The notes: a model not told the origin generated them from the sequence alone. A DNA stretch of 64,000 nt from an uncultured Pelagibacteraceae bacterium (GCA_902517885.1 CABYDZ010000004.1:101964-165963); one strand, 5' to 3'; shown: positions 40,088 to 50,149, counted from the stretch's first letter. A program made the numbers and translations.

Positions 40088-40913
40088 GCCAGTTATAATA
40101 ATTGGCGCACCAAGATCAGGCACAAAAATGTTAAGAAATATAATTACCTCATTCGATAATGTTTCAACATGGCCATTTGATGAAATAAATTTTATGTGGA
40201 GACATGGACACGAAAAAAATAAATCAGACAAATTCTCAGCAAATGATATAGATGAAAATAAAAGAAATTATATGAGAGAACAATTCAATAAATTATCAAA
40301 CATTAAAAAGTCACAATTTATTGTTGAAAAAACGTGTGCAAATTCATTAAGAGTTCCTTACGTAAACAAAGTACTTCCTGAAGCAAAGTTTATTTATATT
40401 TATCGTAATAAGTATGATGTTATTGAATCAATTTTTAGATGCTGGAAAAATGGTCATAATAAAAAAAACTTTATAAAAAAAATCTCCTGGTATAATCGAT
40501 ATGATCTATTAGAAGATATTTATAATATTTTTATTTCTTTGATGTATGAGTTTGTTACAGGTAGAAAAAAATTGGAGTGGGGTCCAAAGCTTGAGGATGG
40601 AAAAAATATAATAGAAGAAAAGGATCTCCTCAAAAAATCTATCTATCAATGGTTTGAATGTGTAAGTCAATCAAAAAAATCTGAAGAAAATATTAGTGAT
40701 AATCAAAAACTAGTCATTAAATATGAGGATCTGGTTACGCACCCATACAAGTTTGTTTCAGAGATATCTCGTTTTTTAGAAATTCCAATGGAGAGATATA
40801 ATAAAAATGATACAAAAAATATAACCTCAATGAACATCGGAAAAGGAAAAAAAGAACTTGATCCTAAAGAAGTTAAATATATTGAAAATACTATTGCTTA
40901 TTTAGAAAATTAA
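40062..40913 (+). CDS. Sulfotransferase family protein (second copy)
   Basis: PVIIIGAPRSGTKMLRNIITSF...KFIYIYRNKYDVIESIFRCWKNG...LVIKYEDLVTHPYKFVSEISRFL. Confidence 0.88.
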   Translation: MIQKKLNHKPVIIIGAPRSGTKMLRNIITSFDNVSTWPFDEINFMWRHGHEKNKSDKFSANDIDENKRNYMREQFNKLSNIKKSQFIVEKTCANSLRVPYVNKVLPEAKFIYIYRNKYDVIESIFRCWKNGHNKKNFIKKISWYNRYDLLEDIYNIFISLMYEFVTGRKKLEWGPKLEDGKNIIEEKDLLKKSIYQWFECVSQSKKSEENISDNQKLVIKYEDLVTHPYKFVSEISRFLEIPMERYNKNDTKNITSMNIGKGKKELDPKEVKYIENTIAYLEN

Positions 40914-40917
40914 AAAA

Positions 40918-41514
40918 ATGAAACTATCATTAATTAATAGATTTATAAAAAGATCATTCGATTTATTAATGGCATTGTTTGGTATATCTATATTTATTTG
41001 GATAATTATTTTGGCATGGATGTTGTCAACTATTTTTCATCGCAAAAACGGTTTTTTTCTTCAAGATAGAGTCGGCATGAATGGAAAAAAATTTAAAATT
41101 ATTAAAATTAGGACAATGTATGAAGATAAATTTATATTTTCTACTACTACATCATTGAATGATCCACGAATTTCTATTATAGGAAGATTTTTTAGAGATT
41201 ATAAAATTGATGAGTTGCCGCAATTATTTAATGTTTTAAACGGCTCCATGAGTTTTGTAGGACCGCGCCCAGATGTAGAAGGCTTTGCTGATATGTTAAA
41301 GGGAGATGAAAAAGTAATCTTATCATTAAGACCAGGCATAACTGGTCCGGCAACTCTTAAATATAAAAATGAGGAGCACTTACTTTCAAAAGCCACAGAT
41401 GTTGAAGAAGAAAATAAAAAAATTTATAGGGACAAAGTAAGAATAAATTTACAATATCTTAATAATTGGTCATTAATGTCAGATATTTTTTATATTTTTA
41501 AAACATTTATATAA
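40918..41514 (+). CDS. Phosphoglycosyl transferase / undecaprenyl-phosphate sugar transferase (PglC/WcaJ family, short form)
   Basis: RFIKRSFDLLMALFGISIF...FKIIKIRTMYED...DELPQLFNVLNGSMSFVGPRPDVEGFADM...LRPGITGPATLKYKNEE. Confidence 0.95.
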   Translation: MKLSLINRFIKRSFDLLMALFGISIFIWIIILAWMLSTIFHRKNGFFLQDRVGMNGKKFKIIKIRTMYEDKFIFSTTTSLNDPRISIIGRFFRDYKIDELPQLFNVLNGSMSFVGPRPDVEGFADMLKGDEKVILSLRPGITGPATLKYKNEEHLLSKATDVEEENKKIYRDKVRINLQYLNNWSLMSDIFYIFKTFI

Positions 41515-41517
41515 GTA

Positions 41518-43407
41518 ATGCCTATATTCAAAAGATTAATAACACGACTTATTAGATTAGAGCGTTTGTATAAGCAATTAATAGTTTACTTAAATGACTG
41601 TATTATATCACTTCTATGTTTATGGTTTGCTTACTCAATACGTTATGAACTTTTTAGATTACCTCTCGAAAATGAAATAATCACATACTTTATTGCGGTA
41701 TTAATATTCACAATTGTATTTTTATATTTCAAAATATATCAGGTAATTCATCAATATTTAGGACTATCAACCCTAAGAAAGATTATAATTGCAACACTGA
41801 TTAGTGGTGTATTTTTCACTATTACTTTATTTATTTTTCAATTTGACTTAGTTCCAAGATCTGTAGGCATCATATATTGTGTTTTATTTTTAATAACAAT
41901 CCTTTTATCCAGAATAATTACTATTTATTTAGTTAGTGAGTTTGTGAATGTTGTTAATGTGAAAAATGTGTTAATTTATGGTTTAGGTGAAAATGCTATA
42001 AATGCATCAAAAGTACTTGAAAGATCAATTAAATATAATTTAAGAGGCTTCATTGATTACAAAAGTACTAACCATGGAAAATTAATAAATAATGTTTCAA
42101 TTTATAGACCGGAACAGCTAGAAAGTTTAATTGAAAGACATAATATCAATTCTATTATTATTGCATTAGAAAATACAAGTTCAGAATTAATAAATGAGGT
42201 AATTCAAGAAGTTGAGAGCTTTAACGTAGAAATTAAAAAAATACCAAAAAATTTTAGTGTATTAGGTGAAGCAGCTTCTTTAAGTGACTTTAAAGAACTT
42301 GATATAGGAGATTTAATTGATCGAAAAATAAGTATTAGGAATGATAAGCTGGATAATATATCAAAAAAGATTGTATTTGTAAGTGGTGCTGGGGGATCAA
42401 TCGGAAGTGAAATATGTAGGGAAATAATTTTTCATGAACCTTCAGTAATCATTCTTTTTGATCACAGCGAATTTAATTTATACACAATTGAAGGTGAATT
42501 ATTAGAAAGAATAAGTAATAAAAATTTAAAAATTAAAATAATTTCATGCCTTGGTGACATTAGAGATAAGAAAACCGTCGAAAACACATTCACGAAGCAT
42601 AATCCTGACATTATATTCCATGTAGCAGCATATAAACACGTGCCTATAGTTGAAAACAATATTACGGAGGCCATTACTAATAACGTTCTAGGAACTAAAA
42701 ACTTAGTAACATTAGCTTTAAAATTCAAAATACAAAATTTTACTCTCATTTCAACTGATAAAGCTGTCAGACCTACAAATATAATGGGCGCCACAAAGCG
42801 GCTGGCCGAACTACTTATACATGCTATATCTAAGTCAAAAGAATTAAATACTAATAATATAAATTTCTCAATTATTCGATTTGGTAATGTTCTTGGCTCA
42901 TCAGGATCAGTTGTTCCACTTTTTTACAAGCAAATTAATGAAGGCGGTCCAATTACTCTTACTGATGAAAAGATGACAAGGTATTTTATGACAATAAGGG
43001 AAGCCGCAATATTAGTTTTACAATCCACATTGCTTCAGAGTGATAATGAAATTTTTGTTTTAGATATGGGTATGCCAATTAAAATATTAGATTTAGCTAA
43101 AAAAATGATAAAACTTTCAGGACTAACTGAAAAAAATAAAGACAATCCTAATGGAAATATTGAAATAAAAATAACTGGCTTGAGGCCAGGTGAGAAACTT
43201 TATGAAGAGTTGATAGTTGATAATAATATGAAGAAAACTGATAGGCCTCATATACTCAAGGCTAGAGAAAAAATAGTTAAATATAACGAAATTATTGAAT
43301 TGATTGATGAAATAAGTAATTTCGCTGAATCATCAGATATAAGAAAAATTAAATCTATTCTAATGAATGAAATTATAGGTTATAGGCCTAAAGATAATGA
43401 AGTCTAA
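41518..43407 (+). CDS. Nucleotide-sugar 4,6-dehydratase, CapD/PglF/WbpM family
   Basis: N-terminal TM region; KIVFVSGAGGSIGSEICREIIFHEP...HVAAYKHVPIVENNITEAITNNVLGTKNLV...VRPTNIMGATKRLAE...RFGNVLGSSGSVVPLF. Confidence 0.96.
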   Translation: MPIFKRLITRLIRLERLYKQLIVYLNDCIISLLCLWFAYSIRYELFRLPLENEIITYFIAVLIFTIVFLYFKIYQVIHQYLGLSTLRKIIIATLISGVFFTITLFIFQFDLVPRSVGIIYCVLFLITILLSRIITIYLVSEFVNVVNVKNVLIYGLGENAINASKVLERSIKYNLRGFIDYKSTNHGKLINNVSIYRPEQLESLIERHNINSIIIALENTSSELINEVIQEVESFNVEIKKIPKNFSVLGEAASLSDFKELDIGDLIDRKISIRNDKLDNISKKIVFVSGAGGSIGSEICREIIFHEPSVIILFDHSEFNLYTIEGELLERISNKNLKIKIISCLGDIRDKKTVENTFTKHNPDIIFHVAAYKHVPIVENNITEAITNNVLGTKNLVTLALKFKIQNFTLISTDKAVRPTNIMGATKRLAELLIHAISKSKELNTNNINFSIIRFGNVLGSSGSVVPLFYKQINEGGPITLTDEKMTRYFMTIREAAILVLQSTLLQSDNEIFVLDMGMPIKILDLAKKMIKLSGLTEKNKDNPNGNIEIKITGLRPGEKLYEELIVDNNMKKTDRPHILKAREKIVKYNEIIELIDEISNFAESSDIRKIKSILMNEIIGYRPKDNEV

Positions 43408-44413
43408 TATTCTCATAACAGGTGGATTAGGATACATAGGAAGTCACTTATATATTGCCCTAGCCAAGAAGGGCCTTAGTCCAGTTATCGTAGATGACTT
43501 ATCACGAAGTCATCTAAACGTTTTGAGGAATTTAGAAAAAATTATAAATAACAAAGTTTTTTTTTACAAAGCTAAGGTTCAGGAAAAGAAAAAGATAGCA
43601 AGTATTATAGAGAAACATAGCATTGATAGCGTTTTTCATCTAGCAGGATTTAAGTCTATTGAGGAATCAACAAAACACCCCCTTGAGTATTATGATAATA
43701 ATATCAATACAACATTATCTTTGCTGGATACAATTAAAGGTAGCAACTGTAATAAAATAATATTTAGCAGCAGTGCGAGTGTATACGGAGAGACAAGTAG
43801 TAAACCTGTGAAAGAAACTGATAAGTTAAGACCTCTAAATACTTACGCTCAGACGAAAGTTATATGTGAAAAAATTATAGAAAATATGTGTGGATTAAAT
43901 CAATCTATTAAATTTGCAAATTTGAGATATTTTAATCCAGCAGGAGCACATGAAAGTGGTATAATTGGTGAGCATGCTAAAGAAATTTCAAATAATTTAT
44001 TTCCTGTGATAACTAATCTTGCAAAAAAGAGTGGTCATGAATTAAGTATATATGGTTCAGATTATGATACACCAGATGGAACACCTATTAGAGACTATAT
44101 TCATGTTATGGATTTGGTAGAAGGACACATAAAGGCACTCAACTATATTAGTGAAAATAAAAAAAGTATTACAATTAATTTGGGTACTGGCAAAGGCATA
44201 AGTGTGCTTGAAGTAATTAATTCATATAATCAATTTGCAGAAACGAAACTAAATTATGTTTTCAAAGAAAGAAGGCCGGGTGACGCAGAGTGTTGCTTTG
44301 CAGATACCTCGCTAGCAAATGAGTTAATTAATTGGAGTGCAAAAAGAAATCTAGAACAAATTTGGAACTCTATATTTAAATGGAATCGCGAATACCCGAA
44401 TGGATATGATTAA
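43397..44413 (+). CDS. galE: UDP-glucose 4-epimerase
   Basis: NILITGGLGYIGSHLYIAL...VDDLSRSH...FHLAGFKSIEESTKHPLEYYDNN...FSSSASVYGE...YAQTKVICE...LRYFNPAGAHESGIIGE...GTPIRDYIHVMDLVEGH. Confidence 0.95.
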   Translation: MKSNILITGGLGYIGSHLYIALAKKGLSPVIVDDLSRSHLNVLRNLEKIINNKVFFYKAKVQEKKKIASIIEKHSIDSVFHLAGFKSIEESTKHPLEYYDNNINTTLSLLDTIKGSNCNKIIFSSSASVYGETSSKPVKETDKLRPLNTYAQTKVICEKIIENMCGLNQSIKFANLRYFNPAGAHESGIIGEHAKEISNNLFPVITNLAKKSGHELSIYGSDYDTPDGTPIRDYIHVMDLVEGHIKALNYISENKKSITINLGTGKGISVLEVINSYNQFAETKLNYVFKERRPGDAECCFADTSLANELINWSAKRNLEQIWNSIFKWNREYPNGYD

Positions 44414-45107
44414 TAAAAAGAAATTAAGGGCAATTATTTTGTGTGGAGGTGAAGGTTCAAGATTAAGGCCTCTTACAAATAAAATTCCTAAACCGCTAGT
44501 AAAAATAAATTCAAAACCAATTTTAGGTTACTTATTAGAACATTTAGAACAAAGTAGCATAGATGAATATTATATTGCGACGGGATACAGGTCTAAAAAA
44601 ATAGAAGAATATTTTAAAATTAATAAAAAATTGAAGAAAAAAGTAACAATTATTAATTCCGGAAATGTAGATATTGTTATGAGAATAAAAGAATGTATTA
44701 AGCATTTTAATCGAAAAGATGACTTTATGGTATTTTATGGAGACACTCTGTCAAATATTAGAGTAAATAATATAGTTAGATTTCATAAGACTCACAAGGG
44801 TCTAGCTAGTATAGCAATATGGAGGCTTAGATCAACATTTGGATTAATGAACTCAGATACAAAAAATAAAATAGTTTCATACAAAGAGAAGCCAATTTTA
44901 GATAGCTGGATAAATATTGGTTACTTTTATTTTTCAAGTAATTTGATTGATGTAATTAAAAAATATCGAAAGTTTGAGAGATTTCTCTCATATTTAATAA
45001 AATCAAACTTAATGTATGGCTATAAACACAAGGGATTACATTATACAGTTAATACTGAAGAGGAGCTTAATAAACTTACAAGGAATATACATAGATTAGC
45101 AAAATGA
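44400..45107 (+). CDS. Sugar-1-phosphate nucleotidyltransferase
   Basis: LRAIILCGGEGSRLRPLTNKIPKPLVKINSKPILGYLLEHL...FMVFYGDTLSNIRVNNIVRFHK...DSWINIGYFYFS. Confidence 0.93.
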   Translation: MDMINKKKLRAIILCGGEGSRLRPLTNKIPKPLVKINSKPILGYLLEHLEQSSIDEYYIATGYRSKKIEEYFKINKKLKKKVTIINSGNVDIVMRIKECIKHFNRKDDFMVFYGDTLSNIRVNNIVRFHKTHKGLASIAIWRLRSTFGLMNSDTKNKIVSYKEKPILDSWINIGYFYFSSNLIDVIKKYRKFERFLSYLIKSNLMYGYKHKGLHYTVNTEEELNKLTRNIHRLAK

Positions 45108-46120
45108 AAAATTTTTGGAAAAATAAAAATGTTTTTATAACTGGTATCAATGGTTTCATTGGTGGCAATTTAGCTAAAAATCTCATTAATCATAAGGCAA
45201 ATGTATTTGGTTTAATTCGTGATGAGAAAAAAAATACTTTTATTTATTATGAGAATTTAGTTGAAAAAATTACCCTTATTAATGGCGATTTGAATGACCA
45301 AGTTTTAATACAAAGAGTAATTGATGAATATAGTATTAGTATTGTTTTTCATTTTGCGGCCCAAGTAGAAGTTGGTATAGGATTAGCTAATCCCTTTTAT
45401 ACATTCGAAACAAATATAAGGGGGACATATTCACTACTAGAGTCCATCAAAAAATCTAAACAAAAAGTAAGATCAATAGTTGTTGCTTCTTCTGATAAAG
45501 CATACGGTTCTTATCCTAAATCTGCAATGCCTTATAAAGAATATTATCCTCTCATACCTCAGTTTCCTTATGATGTCTCAAAAGCTTGTGCAGATATGAT
45601 TTCAAAAAGCTACTCTAATGAGCCATTTAAAATGCCAATTATGGTCACCCGATTTTGCAACATTTATGGCCCAGGGCAACTTAATTTTTCTGCAGTTATA
45701 CCCGATGGGATAAGGTCGGCATTAAATTATAGTTCTTTTATTCCCAGAGGAAATGGAACCCAAGTTAGGGATTTTATTTATGTTCAAGATGTAGCTGAAC
45801 TATATATGAAAATTGCTGAAGAAATATTTATTAAACCTGAAAAAATGAGAGGACAAGTTTTTAATGCTGGCACAAATAAAGGATATAATGTGAGAGAAAT
45901 TTTAGAACTTATTTTTAAGTTATGTGATAATAAAAAAGACTTCAATCTTATATTAAAAAAAATGAAAAATAAAAAGACTACAGGTGAAATTAATTTACAA
46001 ATAATGGACCACAAAAAGATAAAAAAGTATATTGGTTGGCAGCCAAGATATAATTTAAATACTGGTCTTACTGAAACAATATCTTGGTTTTCTGATTATT
46101 TAAAAAAAAATAATCTATAG
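45104..46120 (+). CDS. NAD-dependent epimerase/dehydratase (nucleotide-sugar 4,6-dehydratase-like)
   Basis: KNVFITGINGFIGGNLAKNLINHKANVFGLIRD...VFHFAAQVEVGIGLANPFYTFETNIRGTYSLLE...VASSDKAYG...YDVSKACADMI...RFCNIYGPGQ. Confidence 0.93.
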   Translation: MKNFWKNKNVFITGINGFIGGNLAKNLINHKANVFGLIRDEKKNTFIYYENLVEKITLINGDLNDQVLIQRVIDEYSISIVFHFAAQVEVGIGLANPFYTFETNIRGTYSLLESIKKSKQKVRSIVVASSDKAYGSYPKSAMPYKEYYPLIPQFPYDVSKACADMISKSYSNEPFKMPIMVTRFCNIYGPGQLNFSAVIPDGIRSALNYSSFIPRGNGTQVRDFIYVQDVAELYMKIAEEIFIKPEKMRGQVFNAGTNKGYNVREILELIFKLCDNKKDFNLILKKMKNKKTTGEINLQIMDHKKIKKYIGWQPRYNLNTGLTETISWFSDYLKKNNL

Positions 46121-46126
46121 AGTTAT

Positions 46127-47476
46127 TTATATACTCTTTAGATCAAGATTTTTTTCTACGTTTTTTAGTCTCTCTAAAAAAAGTAAAATTACATTGTAAT
46201 TTATAAATATTTTAATATTAAACATGATGCCCATGTTATTTAAGTTTTCAAGTGCAAGAGATTTTGTTGCTTTTGCAAACCCACCTTTATTATATTCTTC
46301 AAAGCATCCATTTACAGTCAAAGTATCAAAGCCAAACGGATTATTTAACATAAAGTTTAGAGATTCAGATGACATTATTAAATCTGGACTTTCATTATTA
46401 AAGATTAAAGTTTCACTAAATAAGTCTAGGACAACCGTTTTTTTAATATCATCAAGGTATATTGTAATATTCTTAAATATTTTTATTGGGCTTAGAAATT
46501 TTGCAAAATATAATAAAAATTTACTATTTTTAGAAAATATTCTTTTTCTATATGCTTTAAAAGAGTTTTTTAATTCATCTTCTGAACACATCACATAATC
46601 ATAAATCTTTTTTTTATTTATATTTTTAAAATGAAAATCCCAATATTTCAGAGCTTCAAATATTTGATTTTTGTCAATCGTTCCATCAAACTCATCAAAT
46701 GGCTTCATCACATTTAAATGTACATTATTTTCTTTCAGCTCCTCAAGTAATTGATTAGGTGTATTTACGCAATCATTTAAGTATTTATTTCTTGTATTTG
46801 AAAAATAAATATAACTAGCAAAAGGAATTAAAACTTTAGGTTTAAATACCCTACTTTGAACATTCAAGGATTGTATTTTTTCATTAGCAGCTTTTTTTCT
46901 CCAAAGAATATTGTCTTTTCCACCTTTCCATGCTGCATAACTAAATTGAGATAATAGAATATCACATGATCCCGTAATCTTTCTAATTTGTTCTGCTCTC
47001 TTAATGTTTCTAATCTCGCAATCATTTAGATTTAATATTTTCTTGTCACGGGTACTAATTAATAAAGCTGAATCATAGAAACCATCTTTAATGCATTTAA
47101 CTTTGTAATTTGGGCCTAAAGCATGATCTTTATTAAAATCTATCTCTGTGACATCCAACTTTAATTGTTTTAAAAAATTAAATACTCTTTTGTCATTAGT
47201 TCTTTGAAATAAAATATTAATTTTTTGGGCAGTGATTTTTTCTTTAAAGTCTATAAAAAATTTCACAGAAAAATGATCGGGGTGCTCGTGTGATATCCAT
47301 ATGTGAGTTACCTCATCTAATATTAAACTAATTTCTTCTTTGCTTTGTTGAACTAAAAGATTCCAACCTTTATGAAATGAGTCGCCGTAATACCAGGGAT
47401 CTGATAAAAGCGAAGTATTCTCACTCTTAACTAAAACAGAGGCGTGATTAATAAATTTGATTGTTGTAGAGCTCAT
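46127..47476 (-). CDS. MBL-fold protein, CMP-Neu5Ac hydroxylase C-terminal-domain-like (second copy)
   Basis: IKFINHASVLVKSENTSLLSDPWYYGDSFHKGWNLL...WISHEHPDHFS; KILNLNDCE; KVLIPFASYIYFS. Confidence 0.78.
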   Translation of the reverse strand: MSSTTIKFINHASVLVKSENTSLLSDPWYYGDSFHKGWNLLVQQSKEEISLILDEVTHIWISHEHPDHFSVKFFIDFKEKITAQKINILFQRTNDKRVFNFLKQLKLDVTEIDFNKDHALGPNYKVKCIKDGFYDSALLISTRDKKILNLNDCEIRNIKRAEQIRKITGSCDILLSQFSYAAWKGGKDNILWRKKAANEKIQSLNVQSRVFKPKVLIPFASYIYFSNTRNKYLNDCVNTPNQLLEELKENNVHLNVMKPFDEFDGTIDKNQIFEALKYWDFHFKNINKKKIYDYVMCSEDELKNSFKAYRKRIFSKNSKFLLYFAKFLSPIKIFKNITIYLDDIKKTVVLDLFSETLIFNNESPDLIMSSESLNFMLNNPFGFDTLTVNGCFEEYNKGGFAKATKSLALENLNNMGIMFNIKIFINYNVILLFLERLKNVEKNLDLKSI

Positions 47477-47586
47477 AATAATTCATCTATATTCTAATTA
47501 TTATTGAAAATTATAATAGTATAAGTAAGTTATATGTTATTGAATTTTAAAAAGTCAAAACTAATATTATCCTTATTGCTTAAATT

Positions 47587-48096
47587 ATGTGGAAAGTTAA
47601 GAAATCAAAAATGCATGGGTCAGGACTATTTGCGTCTGAAAATATAACTAAGGGCACTAAGATAATTGAGTACATCGGCGAAAAGGTATCTAAAGCCGAG
47701 GGTGACAGGCGCTCAGAAAAAAGGATAAGAAGATATCTAAAATCTAAAGAAACTGGTTCTGTTTATATTTTTGAATTAAATAAGAAATATGACATTGACG
47801 GTTCTCCAAAGTACAATAAAGCAAGGTATATCAATCATTCCTGTAATCCTAATTGTGAGGTAACAATAAATCGAGGCAAAATATGGATTGTCTCAATAAA
47901 GAATATCAAGATGGGAAATGAGTTATCCTATGACTATGGATATGAATATGATAAAGATGATTATAAGGATCATGTTTGTAAATGTGGATCTAAAAAATGT
48001 ATTGGTTATATTATTTCATCAGATGACTGGCCAAAGTTTAAAAAACATCAAAAAGGTTTAAAAAAAAATGGACGATACAGAGCAAATAGTAATTAA
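47587..48096 (+). CDS. SET-domain lysine methyltransferase-like protein with post-SET-like cysteine cluster
   Basis: KSKMHGSGLFASENITKGTKIIEYIGE...YDIDGSPKYNKARYINHSCNPNCE...NELSYDYGYEY...HVCKCGSKKCIGYI. Confidence 0.93.
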   Translation: MWKVKKSKMHGSGLFASENITKGTKIIEYIGEKVSKAEGDRRSEKRIRRYLKSKETGSVYIFELNKKYDIDGSPKYNKARYINHSCNPNCEVTINRGKIWIVSIKNIKMGNELSYDYGYEYDKDDYKDHVCKCGSKKCIGYIISSDDWPKFKKHQKGLKKNGRYRANSN

Positions 48097-49234
48097 AGAT
48101 CTTTTTATCGAAATATTCAATTTACGATATTATTTTGTAGTTCTATTATTGCTAATTACTAGTTCCGCTTTTTATTTTATTTTTAACAGCAAGCCAATTT
48201 ATGAAGGATCACTTAACTTAAAAAAAATCAACATTAAACAAAATGAAAAATATAATAATTTTAAATTAATATCTAGCAATTCAGATCGTGCTGAAATATT
48301 AGAAGAAGAAGAAATAATTTCTATTACACCTGAATATTTACAGGAACTTGTCATAGATGAAATATTAGATAGACAAGAAGTGAAAAATGGGATTGCTAAA
48401 ATAATTTTAAACACTGGCTACAATTTTACTAACGAGCAAGAACGTGAAAACTATATAATAACTAAATCAAATAAATTTCAGGTTTTTAAAGGCTCTGAAA
48501 TAAAAAATACTAAATTAGAAAATATTGATGTAGGCGATTACACTGTCATATATTCATCAGAAGATACTAGTGAAATTTTTAATATAATTGAATATGTATT
48601 AGATGAAGCAAACAAAAATACAAAAGAATTCTTAATAAATAAATTTAATAATTTTTATAATAGCTATAATTTTGTTCGTCTTAATCGACTGGAGGATATA
48701 GATCGCTTAATAAAATCATCAATTGATGATTATAATTATGAAATAGAAAAAAGAATTGCCTATCTTAGTGAACAGGCGGAAATAGCGCAAAATTTAAATA
48801 TAGTAGACAATACTTTTAAGGTGAGTGACATAAATGATCCCGCGGTTGAAGCCGTTGATGAAGAATTATCTTTAATTTTCAGACAAAATTTAAGACCATT
48901 TTATATGAATGGTGTGAAGGCAATAAACACAGAAATTGACTTACTTAAGAATCGTAAAAACATAGAGCCTTTTGTGACAAATTTATATGAATTAAGAAAA
49001 GAAAAGAGTACGTTAGAAGAAAACGTATTCTTAAAAAGGCTATCTAGAGCTTTTGAAGAAACCCCTATAGCCCAGGAAAACTTTTACACTCTAAATTATG
49101 ATATTACTAAAATAAAATTTAAGCAAATTAATACGTCTACTATTCAAGTTATAATTTATTCTATTTTATTATTTATTGTTTTGTCAATTTTGATTTTGTT
49201 TATACGTATTATAAGCAATATAATTAAATCTTAA
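48068..49234 (+). CDS. Wzz-like chain-length determinant / polysaccharide co-polymerase candidate
   Basis: N-terminal TM IKDLFIEIFNLRYYFVVLLLLITSSAFYFIF, long charged periplasmic segment, C-terminal TM IQVIIYSILLFIVLSILILFIRII. Confidence 0.65.
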   Translation: MDDTEQIVIKDLFIEIFNLRYYFVVLLLLITSSAFYFIFNSKPIYEGSLNLKKINIKQNEKYNNFKLISSNSDRAEILEEEEIISITPEYLQELVIDEILDRQEVKNGIAKIILNTGYNFTNEQERENYIITKSNKFQVFKGSEIKNTKLENIDVGDYTVIYSSEDTSEIFNIIEYVLDEANKNTKEFLINKFNNFYNSYNFVRLNRLEDIDRLIKSSIDDYNYEIEKRIAYLSEQAEIAQNLNIVDNTFKVSDINDPAVEAVDEELSLIFRQNLRPFYMNGVKAINTEIDLLKNRKNIEPFVTNLYELRKEKSTLEENVFLKRLSRAFEETPIAQENFYTLNYDITKIKFKQINTSTIQVIIYSILLFIVLSILILFIRIISNIIKS

Positions 49235-49243
49235 ATTACTTAA

Positions 49244-50149
49244 TCAACCTTTTCTTAATTTTGATAATTCTATCTGCTTTTGTCTCATTAAAGATTTTTT
49301 CTTTTGCTTATCTGATCTTAAATCTACACATTTTGGACAATGAACACCCTTTAAGTAATATTCAGATTTAAGGTCTTTTTTGGATATAGGACTTCTACAT
49401 CCATAGCATTGATAATATTTACCTTTTAACAAATATTTATTAATTGAAACTCTATTATCAAATACAAAGCAATCGCCAGTCCACTGCGAACTATTTTTTG
49501 AATTATTTTTAAAATCTAAATAATTAATTATACCCCCATCTAATTGATGTATATTTTTATATCCTTTTTTTTTCAAATATGATGAAGCTTTTTCACAACG
49601 AATACCTCCGGTACAATACATGGCAATTTTTTGAGACTTTGGTAGATTGAGATCTTTAAATCTTTTTGGGAAATCCCTGAAACTTTTTGTTTTAGGATTG
49701 ATTGAATTTTTAAATTTACCTATATTAATTTCGTAGATATTCCTTGTATCAATTAATTTTATATTTTTTTGTGATATAAATTTATCCCATTTCTTAGGAC
49801 TTATATATTTACCTGTTAACTTATTAATTTCAAGTGAGCCTACACCTAATGAAACGATTTCATTTTTAATTCTCACTTTTAATTTATTAAAAGAATGTGA
49901 ATTTGTTTCCCCCACTTTAATTTGCAACTTTCTTATATTCAATATTTTTTTTATTATCATGATGGAGGAATTTAGTTCTGACTCTTCTCCTGAGAGTGAG
50001 GCATTTATTCCCTCATTAGCAATCAGAAATGTACCTCTAATTGATGTTTTTTTTAGAAAATTGAGAACCTGTAATTTAATCAACTTTCTATTTTTAATTT
50101 TTATAAATCTATAAAAGGAGTAAACAAAAATATTTTTTTTTTCTATCAT
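49244..50149 (-). CDS. trhO: tRNA uridine(34) hydroxylase / rhodanese-domain protein (TrhO/YceA)
   Basis: GTFLIANEGINASLSGEE...KLIDTRNIYEINIGKFKNSINPKTKSFRDFP...IAMYCTGGIRCEKASSYLKKKGYKNIHQLDGGIINYL...CYGCRSPISKKDL. Confidence 0.93.
   Translation of the reverse strand: MIEKKNIFVYSFYRFIKIKNRKLIKLQVLNFLKKTSIRGTFLIANEGINASLSGEESELNSSIMIIKKILNIRKLQIKVGETNSHSFNKLKVRIKNEIVSLGVGSLEINKLTGKYISPKKWDKFISQKNIKLIDTRNIYEINIGKFKNSINPKTKSFRDFPKRFKDLNLPKSQKIAMYCTGGIRCEKASSYLKKKGYKNIHQLDGGIINYLDFKNNSKNSSQWTGDCFVFDNRVSINKYLLKGKYYQCYGCRSPISKKDLKSEYYLKGVHCPKCVDLRSDKQKKKSLMRQKQIELSKLRKG

Noticed and set aside
42462-42794. ORF-track entry - 110 aa
   Set aside because: Antisense to the highly conserved CapD/PglF catalytic region.
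46224-46598. ORF-track entry + 124 aa
   Set aside because: Antisense to the second MBL-fold protein; no family features.
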